Assembly: GCF_016412875.1 (NCBI RefSeq)
Contig: NZ_JAEKPD010000005.1
Coordinates: forward strand, 155,525 to 219,524
Length of the DNA stretch: 64,000 nucleotides
Origin: Palleronia pontilimi
Lineage (GTDB): Bacteria > Pseudomonadota > Alphaproteobacteria > Rhodobacterales > Rhodobacteraceae
Direction of reading: 5' to 3'
The position numbers and the translations under genes are program-made. Shown piece by piece: positions 42,718-49,845 of the stretch; the stretch's first letter is position 1; the number at the start of each line of letters is the position of its first letter. The notes beneath the pieces are model-generated. The model was not told the DNA's origin. It saw only the letters and a program-made list of their open reading frames with translations, and searched no databases.

Positions 42718-43854
42718 CTACTGCGCCTTCATCACCGACCCGGCGGCCGAGACCACGTATTTCGTCACGTCGCGAAAGCCCGCGGGCTGCAATTCCGCCA
42801 GCGCCTGATAGGGGCGCTGCGGCAGGATCACGGCGCGGCGCGTGGCGGTGGCCCCGGTCTCGGCGCCCCGCCCTTCGAACGGATCCAGCGCGAAGATCTG
42901 CCGCTCGACCGTGCCGAACCAACCCTTGCGCTCTTCGCGCACCCGGTCGGCCTGCAGGTCCTCGACGGTCCAGGCCAGCGCCCAATCGTCGCCCGCGGGC
43001 GCCCGCGCGGCTTCCAGAACGTCGCGGATGGGCCCGTGTTGGCGGGTGAAGGCCGAGGAATACATCGGCCCCAAATGCAGCCGCCTGAGCCGCTTGGGGT
43101 GCAGGTCGTCGAAATCGGTGTCGAAGCCGCTGGCGATGGTCACCAGCTTCAGCCCGCCCAGCGATTGCGCCGCCAGGTGCGCCTGCACGCTGGCCCAGCG
43201 CGCGGCGTCCTTGGGCAGCGCCACCCGTCCGCTGTCTTCCAACTCGAGCAGGTACACGGTCGGCAGGTTCACCTGGCTGTCGTAGATCGCCCAGTGCAGC
43301 AGGTAGCGCCGCCGCCCGTCGCCCTCGCCCTGCCACAGCGCCACCGGGTCGTTCTGCGGCCAGAACAGGTTCCCCTTGGCAAGGGCTTCGTAATACAGCC
43401 GCTGGGACATGGTGAATTGCAGCCGCGTGGGGATTTCCAGGTCGCCCACGATGCGCGCGATCATCTCCTCGATCAGCCGCGCGCGCCCGGGCGTGCCCGA
43501 CAGGTGACGGTCCAGCTGGCTGGCATCGGCCGCCATCTGCAACAGCTCGCGGTGAATGGGAAAGCCGCTCTCGACCCGGTCGATGGCCAGCGATCCCAGA
43601 TACGTCCCCCCATCGCGTCCGGTCATCAGGTACTTGGTGCCCAGCGCCTCGAACGTGTTGGCCAGCCGCGCGACATATCCCGTCAGGATCGCCACCTCGT
43701 CGCGGCGCAGCAGCCGGTCCCGCTCCATCTCGGCCGCCACGCGGACCAGGTGCCCCGTGATCCGGCGGAATTTGGCGAAGTAACGCCGCGCGGCGAAGGT
43801 GTCGGTGATGCCGACATGCTCGCGGGTCGGATCGGCGTCTTGCGTCACGGTCAT
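42718..43854 (-). CDS. Conserved hypothetical protein preceding the AAA+ ATPase
   Basis: A 378-residue, probably soluble protein; no signal peptide or membrane helix. The first third is helical and charged (RRYFAKFRRITGHLVRVAAEMERDRLLRRDEVAILTGYVARL), the rest mixed with segments RLQFTMSQRLYYEALAKGNLFWPQ and RYLLHWAIYDSQVNLPTVYLLELEDSG. I do not recognise the family. Ten bases separate it from the AAA+ gene, so it is a candidate adaptor or substrate-recognition partner of that ATPase. It lies 21 bases after a 46-residue membrane peptide gene. Confidence 0.8.
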   Translation of the reverse strand: MTVTQDADPTREHVGITDTFAARRYFAKFRRITGHLVRVAAEMERDRLLRRDEVAILTGYVARLANTFEALGTKYLMTGRDGGTYLGSLAIDRVESGFPIHRELLQMAADASQLDRHLSGTPGRARLIEEMIARIVGDLEIPTRLQFTMSQRLYYEALAKGNLFWPQNDPVALWQGEGDGRRRYLLHWAIYDSQVNLPTVYLLELEDSGRVALPKDAARWASVQAHLAAQSLGGLKLVTIASGFDTDFDDLHPKRLRRLHLGPMYSSAFTRQHGPIRDVLEAARAPAGDDWALAWTVEDLQADRVREERKGWFGTVERQIFALDPFEGRGAETGATATRRAVILPQRPYQALAELQPAGFRDVTKYVVSAAGSVMKAQ

Positions 43855-43875
43855 CTGGGTCCTGTCATGTCTGGC

Positions 43876-44016
43876 TCAAGGAAGTGTCCGGCAGCCGCTA
43901 TTCGCCACTTCCCCACACGGCTCGCCGGTCACCAGAATGACAAGAGCCGAGGCCGCAAACAGAAGGAAGGTTCCGAAGAAGAAGATCAGTGCCAAGTCAG
44001 GCAACAGGTCGAACAT
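43876..44016 (-). CDS. 46-residue single-helix membrane protein
   Basis: Short gene with a strong GAAGGAAGGG ribosome-binding sequence a few bases before the ATG at 44016. The peptide is MFDLLPDLALIFFFGTFLLF plus AASALVILVTG (a membrane helix of about 25 residues) and a short tail with two Cys (EPCGEVANSGCRTLP). It fits between the coiled-coil gene and the 378-residue gene of the AAA+ operon, immediately after repeat copy 5. Length, hydrophobicity, ribosome-binding site and operon position support it; it is too short for most gene callers. Confidence 0.6.
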   Translation of the reverse strand: MFDLLPDLALIFFFGTFLLFAASALVILVTGEPCGEVANSGCRTLP

Positions 44017-44020
44017 TTCC

Positions 44021-44050
44021 CTTCCTTCATCTTTTCACAAATATCCCGGG
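44021..44050 (-). repeat. Dispersed 3' element, copy 5
   Basis: Minus strand CCCGGGATATTTGTGAAAAG followed by ATGAAGGAAGG, 46 bases after the coiled-coil gene stop. Preceded on that strand by a strong hairpin at 44055-44074. Its end merges into the ribosome-binding site of the 46-residue membrane protein. Confidence 0.65.
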
Positions 44051-44054
44051 GGGT

Positions 44055-44074
44055 CCGGGGGGCTGGCCCCCCGG
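44055..44074 (-). terminator. GC-rich hairpin inside AAA+ operon
   Basis: CCGGGGGG-CTGG-CCCCCCGG, 8-bp perfect stem, 22 bases beyond the coiled-coil gene stop. Without a clean T-run (GATATTTG follows), so it may only partly terminate and lower expression of the downstream eight genes relative to the coiled-coil protein. Confidence 0.5.
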
Positions 44075-44095
44075 CGGCCTGCACCCGGACCGACC

Positions 44096-45172
44096 TCAGC
44101 CCCCGTAAAGATTGCTGTCGTGCTTCTCGACGATCTTGGCGAAGCGCCGCGCGAAGCGCTCGTCGGCCTTCGCCTTCTGCTCGAGCACCTTGCGCGCGAA
44201 GACCATGTGATCCTCGTGCGCCTCGAGCATCTCGGCCATCCGCGCGTTGGTTGCCGACCCGATCGCGGCCATGGCGGTCTGAGCTTGCTTGTCGGTCTCG
44301 ACGCCGATCTCGTTGATGCGGTGGGCGGTGTCCTGCTGCTGCGCGGTCTTCAGCGACTTCGTCAGCGCGTCGTAGAGCACCACGCGCTGCTTCGTGTCGG
44401 TCTGCAGCTTGTTGATCAGCACCATCTGCGTGGCCGCCTGGTTCTGCAAGCTGTCCACCCAGGTCTTGCCCTTCTCGATATAGCGCTCCAGCGTCTGCGA
44501 CTTCGCCAGCTTCACCTGCTCGTCCTGAACGAGCGCGTTGTAGCGGCTGTTCATCTCGGCCAGTTGCGATTCAAGCTTGGTGCGCGCACTGGCGTCCTGT
44601 TCGACGCTAATCTTGTTCTCCAGCTCGATGATCGCCGGATCCATGGTCACGATCTCGGCCCGCACGGCTTCCAGCGCCTCCACGGTCGCCTCGCGCTCGT
44701 CCAGCGTGCCGGTCAGGTTGCCCTCGACCTTGGCCTTCTGGTCGTTCAGGACCTGAAGCTGGCCTTCCAGCAGGCGCACGATGGTGTCGGACTTGGCGAT
44801 CAGGTCCTGCAGCTTGTCGTCGACGCTGGCCTGGCGCATCCGCTCTTCGCGCATGGAATCGCTTTTCCCGGCGCTGAAAATGCCCACGAAGCTTTCCCAG
44901 CCGGTCTTCTGGCGCAGCGCCTCGAAATCCTGGCTGAAGCCCGCGGTCACGTCGTCGAGCCCCATGATCAGCTCGGCGATATTGGCGTTCATCGCCTCGG
45001 TATGGGCGTGGACGTCTTCCAGCGTGGCGTTTTCGATATCCACGCTCACATCGGTGCCCGCCGCCATCTTCTGGCGCGCGGTCTCGATCCGGCTGGTGAT
45101 CTCGGCGATCTTGTCCTGCGCCTCGCTGACCTCGGCCTTGCTGCGTTCGATCTGGGTGTTGAAATCCGCCAT
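44096..45172 (-). CDS. Coiled-coil protein, first gene of AAA+ operon
   Basis: A 358-residue, almost wholly helical protein with long heptad-like stretches (residues about 1-35, 110-215 and 230-345), rich in Ala, Gln, Glu and Lys, without signal peptide or membrane helix. A short non-helical WESFVGIFSAGKS near residue 92-104 divides the N-terminal helices from the long central coiled coil. The architecture recalls TelA-type 'toxic anion resistance' proteins and, more loosely, PspA/ESCRT-III-like filament proteins; neither is proven by a motif. It heads the operon and is followed by a hairpin, so it may be made in excess over the AAA+ ATPase, as a filament or scaffold would be. Confidence 0.8.
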   Translation of the reverse strand: MADFNTQIERSKAEVSEAQDKIAEITSRIETARQKMAAGTDVSVDIENATLEDVHAHTEAMNANIAELIMGLDDVTAGFSQDFEALRQKTGWESFVGIFSAGKSDSMREERMRQASVDDKLQDLIAKSDTIVRLLEGQLQVLNDQKAKVEGNLTGTLDEREATVEALEAVRAEIVTMDPAIIELENKISVEQDASARTKLESQLAEMNSRYNALVQDEQVKLAKSQTLERYIEKGKTWVDSLQNQAATQMVLINKLQTDTKQRVVLYDALTKSLKTAQQQDTAHRINEIGVETDKQAQTAMAAIGSATNARMAEMLEAHEDHMVFARKVLEQKAKADERFARRFAKIVEKHDSNLYGG

Positions 45173-45297
45173 GGCGTCGGGGTCCCCGCTGGAATGTTTA
45201 TGCCTTTTACATAGGCGTTTGAGATCAGGTTATAAGGGGACCTTGGCAATTCCAAGACGCGACGGCTTCGGCCCCGACGCCGCGGGCGCGTGGGCCC

Positions 45298-46509
45298 TCA
45301 GCCCACCACGTTGAAGCCCGGCCCGTAGGGATAGGCGGTGATGTTCTCGGCCCCGTCCGCGCCCACCACCAGGATGTCGTGTTCGCGGTAGCCGCCCGCG
45401 CCGGGCGCGCCTTCGGGCAGGGTCAGCATCGGCTCCATGCTGACGACCATGCCCGGCGCCAGCACCGTGTCGATATCCTCGCGCAGCTCCAGACCCGCCT
45501 CGCGGCCGTAGTATTGGGACAGCACGCCGAAGGAATGGCCGTAGCCGAAGGTGCGGTATTGCAGCAGGTCGCGCGCGGCCAGGAAATCGTTCAGCTTCAG
45601 GGCGATCTCGGCGCAGGAGATCCCCGGCCGGATCAGCGAGAGGCCGTATTCGTGGGTGGCGACGTTGGCCTCCCAGACCGCGCGCGACGCGTCGTCGACC
45701 TCGCCCACGAAGAGCGTGCGCTCGAGCGCGGTGTAATAGCCCGAGATCATCGGAAAGCAGTTCAGCGACAGGATATCGCCGTGCCGCAGGACCCGGCCCG
45801 TCACGGGATTATGGGCGCCGTCGGTGTTCGGGCCGGACTGGAACCAGACCCAGGTGTCGCGATACTCGGCGTAGGGAAAGCGGGTGGCGATCTCGAGCTC
45901 CATGGCGTCGCGTCCCGCCATGGCGACGTCGATCTCGCGCAGGCCCGCGCGGATCGTGTCGCGGATCGCGTAGCCGCCCGCATCGGCCACGGCGGCGCCC
46001 GCGCGGATCAGGTCGATCTCGGCGAGCGACTTGACCATGCGCTGCGCCATAGTGGCGGGGGCGATGTCGGTCACGCCGGACGGCTTCAGGAAATCGTCGA
46101 GCAGCGCCCGCTGCGCCAGCGTCAGGTGATCGGCCTCGATCCCCACGCGGCCGCCGGTCCCGGCCACGTGGGCGACCGCGCGCCAGTAATTGTTGCGCTG
46201 CCAGTCGCTATAGGTGATCGCGTCGCCGTGGCAGCGCCGCCAGGGCTGGCCCGCGTCGATGCCCGCGCCGATGACCACGCTGTCGGTCGCCGTGACCACC
46301 AGCCCGTAGGGCCGCCCGAAGGCGCAATAGAGAAACCCCGAGTAATAGGCGATGTTGTGCATCGAGGTCAGGACGCAGGCCGTGACACCGGCCGCCTGCA
46401 TCGACGCGCGCAGCCCCGCCAGCCGCGCGTCGTATTCGTCGGACGCGAAGGGCAGCACCGCCTTCTCGCCGTTGTGGAACCGGTAGAAATCCTGTCGGGT
46501 ATCGGTCAT
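45298..46509 (-). CDS. Creatinase (creatine amidinohydrolase)
   Basis: M24-fold enzyme hydrolysing creatine to sarcosine and urea. The 403 residues equal the length of Pseudomonas putida creatinase, and the sequence follows it closely: YCAFGRPYGLVVT near residue 62, QPWRRCHGDAITYSDWQR near 88-106, TWVWFQSGPNTDGAHNPVTG near 219-238 with His233 corresponding to catalytic His232, LSLNCFPMISGYYTALERTL, FGYGHSFGVLSQYYGREAGL and SMEPMLTLPEGAPGAGGYRE. The metal ligands of true M24 peptidases are not conserved, as in creatinase. Start at 46509: the AGGAGG lies seven bases upstream of it but only one base from the ATG at 46515. No sarcosine oxidase or transporter gene is adjacent. Confidence 0.93.
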   Translation of the reverse strand: MTDTRQDFYRFHNGEKAVLPFASDEYDARLAGLRASMQAAGVTACVLTSMHNIAYYSGFLYCAFGRPYGLVVTATDSVVIGAGIDAGQPWRRCHGDAITYSDWQRNNYWRAVAHVAGTGGRVGIEADHLTLAQRALLDDFLKPSGVTDIAPATMAQRMVKSLAEIDLIRAGAAVADAGGYAIRDTIRAGLREIDVAMAGRDAMELEIATRFPYAEYRDTWVWFQSGPNTDGAHNPVTGRVLRHGDILSLNCFPMISGYYTALERTLFVGEVDDASRAVWEANVATHEYGLSLIRPGISCAEIALKLNDFLAARDLLQYRTFGYGHSFGVLSQYYGREAGLELREDIDTVLAPGMVVSMEPMLTLPEGAPGAGGYREHDILVVGADGAENITAYPYGPGFNVVG

Positions 46510-46611
46510 GTCCATGCCTCCTGACCAAAGGGTCCCGGCGTTCAGGACCGATCGGAGCCACCAGGGACGACGCCATCGTCCCGCTCGTCCCGCCTGTCTA
46601 GGGTGCCGGCC

Positions 46612-46631
46612 AAGCCCCTTGCAAGGGGCTT
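46612..46631. promoter_or_regulatory. 20-bp perfect palindrome in creatinase/P1 peptidase divergent region
   Basis: AAGCCCCTTGCAAGGGGCTT, perfectly self-complementary, 25 bases before the P1 peptidase start and about 100 before the creatinase start. Position suggests an operator; it could also fold as a hairpin in the peptidase leader. Confidence 0.45.
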
Positions 46632-46655
46632 CTCACCGCGCCACCATCGGCGCCC

Positions 46656-47651
46656 ATGATGACCGTTTCCCCGCAGCCGGGCCCCCTGAACCTGATCACC
46701 GACGTGCCCGGTCTTGTCGTCGGTCATGCCCAGAACGGCATCCTGAAATCGGGCGTCACCGTGCTGCTGGCCGACGCGCCGATGAGTGCGGGCGTGCACA
46801 TCATGGGCGGCGCGCCGGGCAGCCGCGACACCGCCCTTCTGGCGCCCGAGAACCTGGTCGAGCGCGTGGACGCGCTGGTCCTGTCAGGCGGATCGGCCTT
46901 CGGGCTGTCGGCGGCCGACGGCGTGATGGCGGGTCTCAGGAAGATGGGACGCGGCTTTCCGGTGGGCGGGCATCGCGTGCCCATCGTGCCCACGGCGATC
47001 CTCTACGATTTGTCGGCGGGCGGCGATCACGGATGGCTCGACACTCCGTATCCCACCCTTGGCGGCAAGGCGCTGGACGCGGCGGACACACGGTTCGAGC
47101 TTGGCAGTGTCGGCGCGGGCACGGGCGCCGTCGCGGGGCCGCTGAAGGGCGGGATCGGAAGTGCCTCGGCCCGGCTGGCGGATGGCACCATCGTGGGCGC
47201 GCTGGTCGCGGCGAACCCCGTGGGCAGCGTCGCCCACCCCGATACCGGCCAGTTCTGGGCCGCCCCGTTCGAGCGCGGGGACGAGTTCGGCGGCAAGGGC
47301 CTGCCCCCCGCCCCCGGCGAGTTGCCCCTGCCCGACCTGCTGAAATCCGCCCATACGACCATCGCCATCGTTGCCACCGACGCCACGCTGAGCAAGGCCC
47401 AGGCGACGCGCATGGCCATGGCCGCCCATGACGGCATGGCCCGCGCGATCCTGCCGAGCCACACGCCCTTCGATGGCGACCTGGTCTTCGCGGCGTCCAC
47501 CCGCGCCCGGCCCGCCCCGGACGACGCGGGCCAGCTTCTACTGGGCCACGCGGCGGCGGCGTGCCTCGCGCGCGCCATCGCCCGCGCGGTGTTCCACGCG
47601 ACCCCGGCCCATGGCGACGCCGCGCCCTGCTGGTCGGATCGCCACGCCTGA
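46656..47651 (+). CDS. P1 family (DmpA-like) peptidase
   Basis: A 331-residue N-terminal-nucleophile hydrolase of the DmpA/P1 family, which mature by self-cleavage into two chains. Family blocks: NLITDVPGLVVGHAQ (residues about 12-26), VLSGGSAFGLSAADGVM (about 74-90), GSVGAGTGAVAG (about 149-160), ALVAANPVGSV, and HTTIAIVATDATLSKAQATRMA near 231-252, where the Thr of the TTI pair is the expected nucleophile after cleavage. Members cleave N-terminal residues or amides of D-amino acids or beta-peptides. The natural substrate is unknown; creatinase is divergent from it. Confidence 0.9.
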   Translation: MMTVSPQPGPLNLITDVPGLVVGHAQNGILKSGVTVLLADAPMSAGVHIMGGAPGSRDTALLAPENLVERVDALVLSGGSAFGLSAADGVMAGLRKMGRGFPVGGHRVPIVPTAILYDLSAGGDHGWLDTPYPTLGGKALDAADTRFELGSVGAGTGAVAGPLKGGIGSASARLADGTIVGALVAANPVGSVAHPDTGQFWAAPFERGDEFGGKGLPPAPGELPLPDLLKSAHTTIAIVATDATLSKAQATRMAMAAHDGMARAILPSHTPFDGDLVFAASTRARPAPDDAGQLLLGHAAAACLARAIARAVFHATPAHGDAAPCWSDRHA

Positions 47652-47662
47652 CGCGACGGCGC

Positions 47663-47705
47663 CGGATTTCTCGAGAAATCCGTCACGGAAATCTCGAGAT
47701 TTCCG
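47663..47705. terminator. Tandem 20-bp palindromes between convergent P1 peptidase and trkH
   Basis: CGGATTTCTCGAGAAATCCG (47663-47682), linker TCA, CGGAAATCTCGAGATTTCCG (47686-47705). Both are perfectly self-complementary with a central CTCGAG. Same arrangement and linker as at 37864-37906. Confidence 0.65.
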
Positions 47706-47708
47706 TCG

Positions 47709-47720
47709 CCCCCCCCCCCC
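47709..47720. repeat. Homopolymer tract of 12 C
   Basis: Twelve consecutive C on the plus strand, between the tandem palindromes and the trkH stop. Prone to slippage in replication and in sequencing; it lies outside coding sequence. Confidence 0.8.
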
Positions 47721-47725
47721 TTCGG

Positions 47726-49207
47726 TCAGACTTTCCAGAAAGCGACGGTGAAGAGCACGTAGACGGCCATCAATTCAAGCCGACCCGCCAGCATCCCCGC
47801 GATCAAAAGCCACTTCGCGGTGTCGTTCAGCGGCCCGAAGAAGCCCGACGGGCCGATGATCGGCCCCAGCCCCGGCCCCACATTGCCCAGCGCCGTCGCG
47901 GCCCCCGACAGCGCGGTCACGCTGTCCAGGCCCGTCAACCCCAGCGCCACGGACAGGATGCCCAGCGACACGACGAACAGGCCGAAGAACGCCATGACCG
48001 AGCTCAGCACGTCGTCGCTGACCCGCCGTCCCTGGAAGCGCGGCGCGAAGATGCCATGGGGCGAGCGCAGGCGCAGGATCTGCACCCGGATCGCGCTCAG
48101 CAGGATCTGGTAGCGGAACACCTTGACCGAGCAGCTGGTCGATCCCGCGCATCCCCCGATCAGGCCCAGCACGAAGAACACGACCATCGCGAACGGCCCC
48201 CAGAGCTGGTAGTTCACGCTGGCATAGCCCGTGCCCGATATGATCGAGGCGACGTTGAAGATCGCCTCACGGAAGGATTCCTCGAGCCCGCGCTCGTCGA
48301 CGATGACCTGGAACACCGCCAGCACCGCGGTCGAGACCCCGACGATCAGAAAGTAGGCATGGATCTGGCTGTCCGACAGGATCGGCCGCGCCGTCCCGGC
48401 GATCAGCTGGATGTAGCGCACGAAGGGCAATGACGCGAGCAGGATGAACAGCGCCGCCGCATATTCCGGCGCCCCCTGGAACGCGCCGAACGACGAATCC
48501 GTCGTCGAAAAGCCGCCCGTGGACACGGTCGTCAGCGCGTGGTTGATCGCGTCGAAGCCGCTCATCCCCAGCGCCCGGTAGGTCAGGAAGCAGGCGAAGG
48601 TGATGACCACGTAGATCCAGCTGATCTGGCTGGCGATCTCGGCGGCGCGGGGCAGGATCTTGCCCATCGTGTCGAACGCTTCGGTGCGGAAGATCTGCAT
48701 GCCCCCGATGCGCAGTTCGGGCAGGAACACCATAGCCACGACGATGATGCCGATGCCGCCGAACCACTGCATCATCGAGCGCCACAGCAAGATGCCCTCG
48801 GGCAGGTCCTGCAGCCCCGAAAACACCGTCGAGCCGGTCGTGGTCAGCCCCGACGTGGCCTCGAACACCGCATCGACCAGCGACGCTTCCAGCGGTCCGA
48901 TCAGGAAGGGGATCGCGCCGAAGATGGGCAAGGCGACCCAGACGCTGGTCGTCAGCAGGAAGGTCTGCTGCAACCCCAACCGCCCGGTATCGCCGCTGGC
49001 GCAGGCCATCGAGACGAGCCCGCCCACCAGCACCGTCAGGACCGACGATTGCAAGAAGACCTCCCACTCGCCGTTGCCCACCAGCAGGTCCACCGCGAAG
49101 GGCACCAGCATCGTGCCGCCGAGGCACATGACCAGCAGCCCGATCACGTAGGCGACCGGCCGGATATCCAGCAGGTTGGTCCTGCGGCGACGCGCTTCGA
49201 GCTTCAC
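47726..49207 (-). CDS. TrkH family potassium uptake protein
   Basis: A 493-residue K+ channel-like membrane protein. The four pore-loop repeats of the superfamily are visible: TSGLTTTGSTVF near residue 125, TVSTGGFSTTDSS near 235, IISGTGYASVNYQ near 330 and ALGNVGPGLGPI near 450, plus GCAGSTSCSVKVFRY near 365. The start GTG at 49207 overlaps the stop of the GFA-like gene (GTGA); the frame further upstream is that gene's shadow. TrkH normally works with the cytosolic TrkA, which is not in this window. Convergent with the P1 peptidase gene. Confidence 0.93.
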   Translation of the reverse strand: MKLEARRRRTNLLDIRPVAYVIGLLVMCLGGTMLVPFAVDLLVGNGEWEVFLQSSVLTVLVGGLVSMACASGDTGRLGLQQTFLLTTSVWVALPIFGAIPFLIGPLEASLVDAVFEATSGLTTTGSTVFSGLQDLPEGILLWRSMMQWFGGIGIIVVAMVFLPELRIGGMQIFRTEAFDTMGKILPRAAEIASQISWIYVVITFACFLTYRALGMSGFDAINHALTTVSTGGFSTTDSSFGAFQGAPEYAAALFILLASLPFVRYIQLIAGTARPILSDSQIHAYFLIVGVSTAVLAVFQVIVDERGLEESFREAIFNVASIISGTGYASVNYQLWGPFAMVVFFVLGLIGGCAGSTSCSVKVFRYQILLSAIRVQILRLRSPHGIFAPRFQGRRVSDDVLSSVMAFFGLFVVSLGILSVALGLTGLDSVTALSGAATALGNVGPGLGPIIGPSGFFGPLNDTAKWLLIAGMLAGRLELMAVYVLFTVAFWKV

Positions 49208-49782
49208 GGCGCGGTCCCGTAGGCCTTGCGCATGGCCTCGGCGTCCGGGCGGCCGGGGTCGGCCACGGGCGATCCGTCGTCGTCGAAGAACGGCGTGTCC
49301 TTCCAGCGGCCGCCCAGGCGGGCCGCGATCACCCGACGCGCCACCCCGACCAGCAGCGCGTAGGTGCTGCCGTGGGGCTTCGGAACCTTGCCCAAGGCCG
49401 AGCCGCGATGCAGCCGCGCCACGGGCCGCGCGTCGTAATCCGCCAGCCCAGCCGTCATCACGGAAAAGAACGGCACGCCGCGCAGGGGCGCCCCATTGCC
49501 CAAAGGCGTGTCGCAACAGGTGGTGAACCAGCGCAGCGGGCCGCGGGCGGTCAGCCGCTGGCAGGCCAGCTTGTCGGCCCCGTCGACGATCTTCAGCCGG
49601 TCCGGAGTCGTCGAATAGAGCGACACGCCGCCCGCCGGGTCGATGTCGTCGGTTGCGTCGTGCAGGCGCGCGAACGCCCGGCAATCGGTGCAATAGCAGA
49701 TGGCGGGCACACCGCCCGAGGGCACATCGGCCACGTCGATCTGAACCGCGTCGCAGCGGCAGGACCAGCGAGTGTCAGGCAT
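49204..49782 (-). CDS. GFA/CENP-V-like zinc protein (DUF6151-like)
   Basis: A 192-residue cytosolic protein with the CxC...CxxC zinc pattern of the Gfa/Mss4 fold: WSCRCDAVQI (residues 7-16), ICYCTDCRAFARL (about 28-40) and a third cluster WFTTCCDTPLGN (about 85-96). The C-terminal part (GVARRVIAARLGGRWKDTPFF) is not found in the short GFA proteins and suits the longer subfamily I recall as DUF6151. No catalytic activity can be assigned. Coupled to trkH by a four-base overlap. Confidence 0.82.
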   Translation of the reverse strand: MPDTRWSCRCDAVQIDVADVPSGGVPAICYCTDCRAFARLHDATDDIDPAGGVSLYSTTPDRLKIVDGADKLACQRLTARGPLRWFTTCCDTPLGNGAPLRGVPFFSVMTAGLADYDARPVARLHRGSALGKVPKPHGSTYALLVGVARRVIAARLGGRWKDTPFFDDDGSPVADPGRPDAEAMRKAYGTAP

Positions 49783-49845
49783 TGTCGCGCACCTCCGGTC
49801 CCGCTGCTAGCACGGGTCATGGCCCCTGTCAGCCGCGCTTGTCGC

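Noticed and set aside
45180..45235. RpoH-type promoter (CTTATA-N16-CTATGT) ahead of the coiled-coil gene
   Set aside because: AT-rich patch is real but the -35 match is too weak to list as a promoter.
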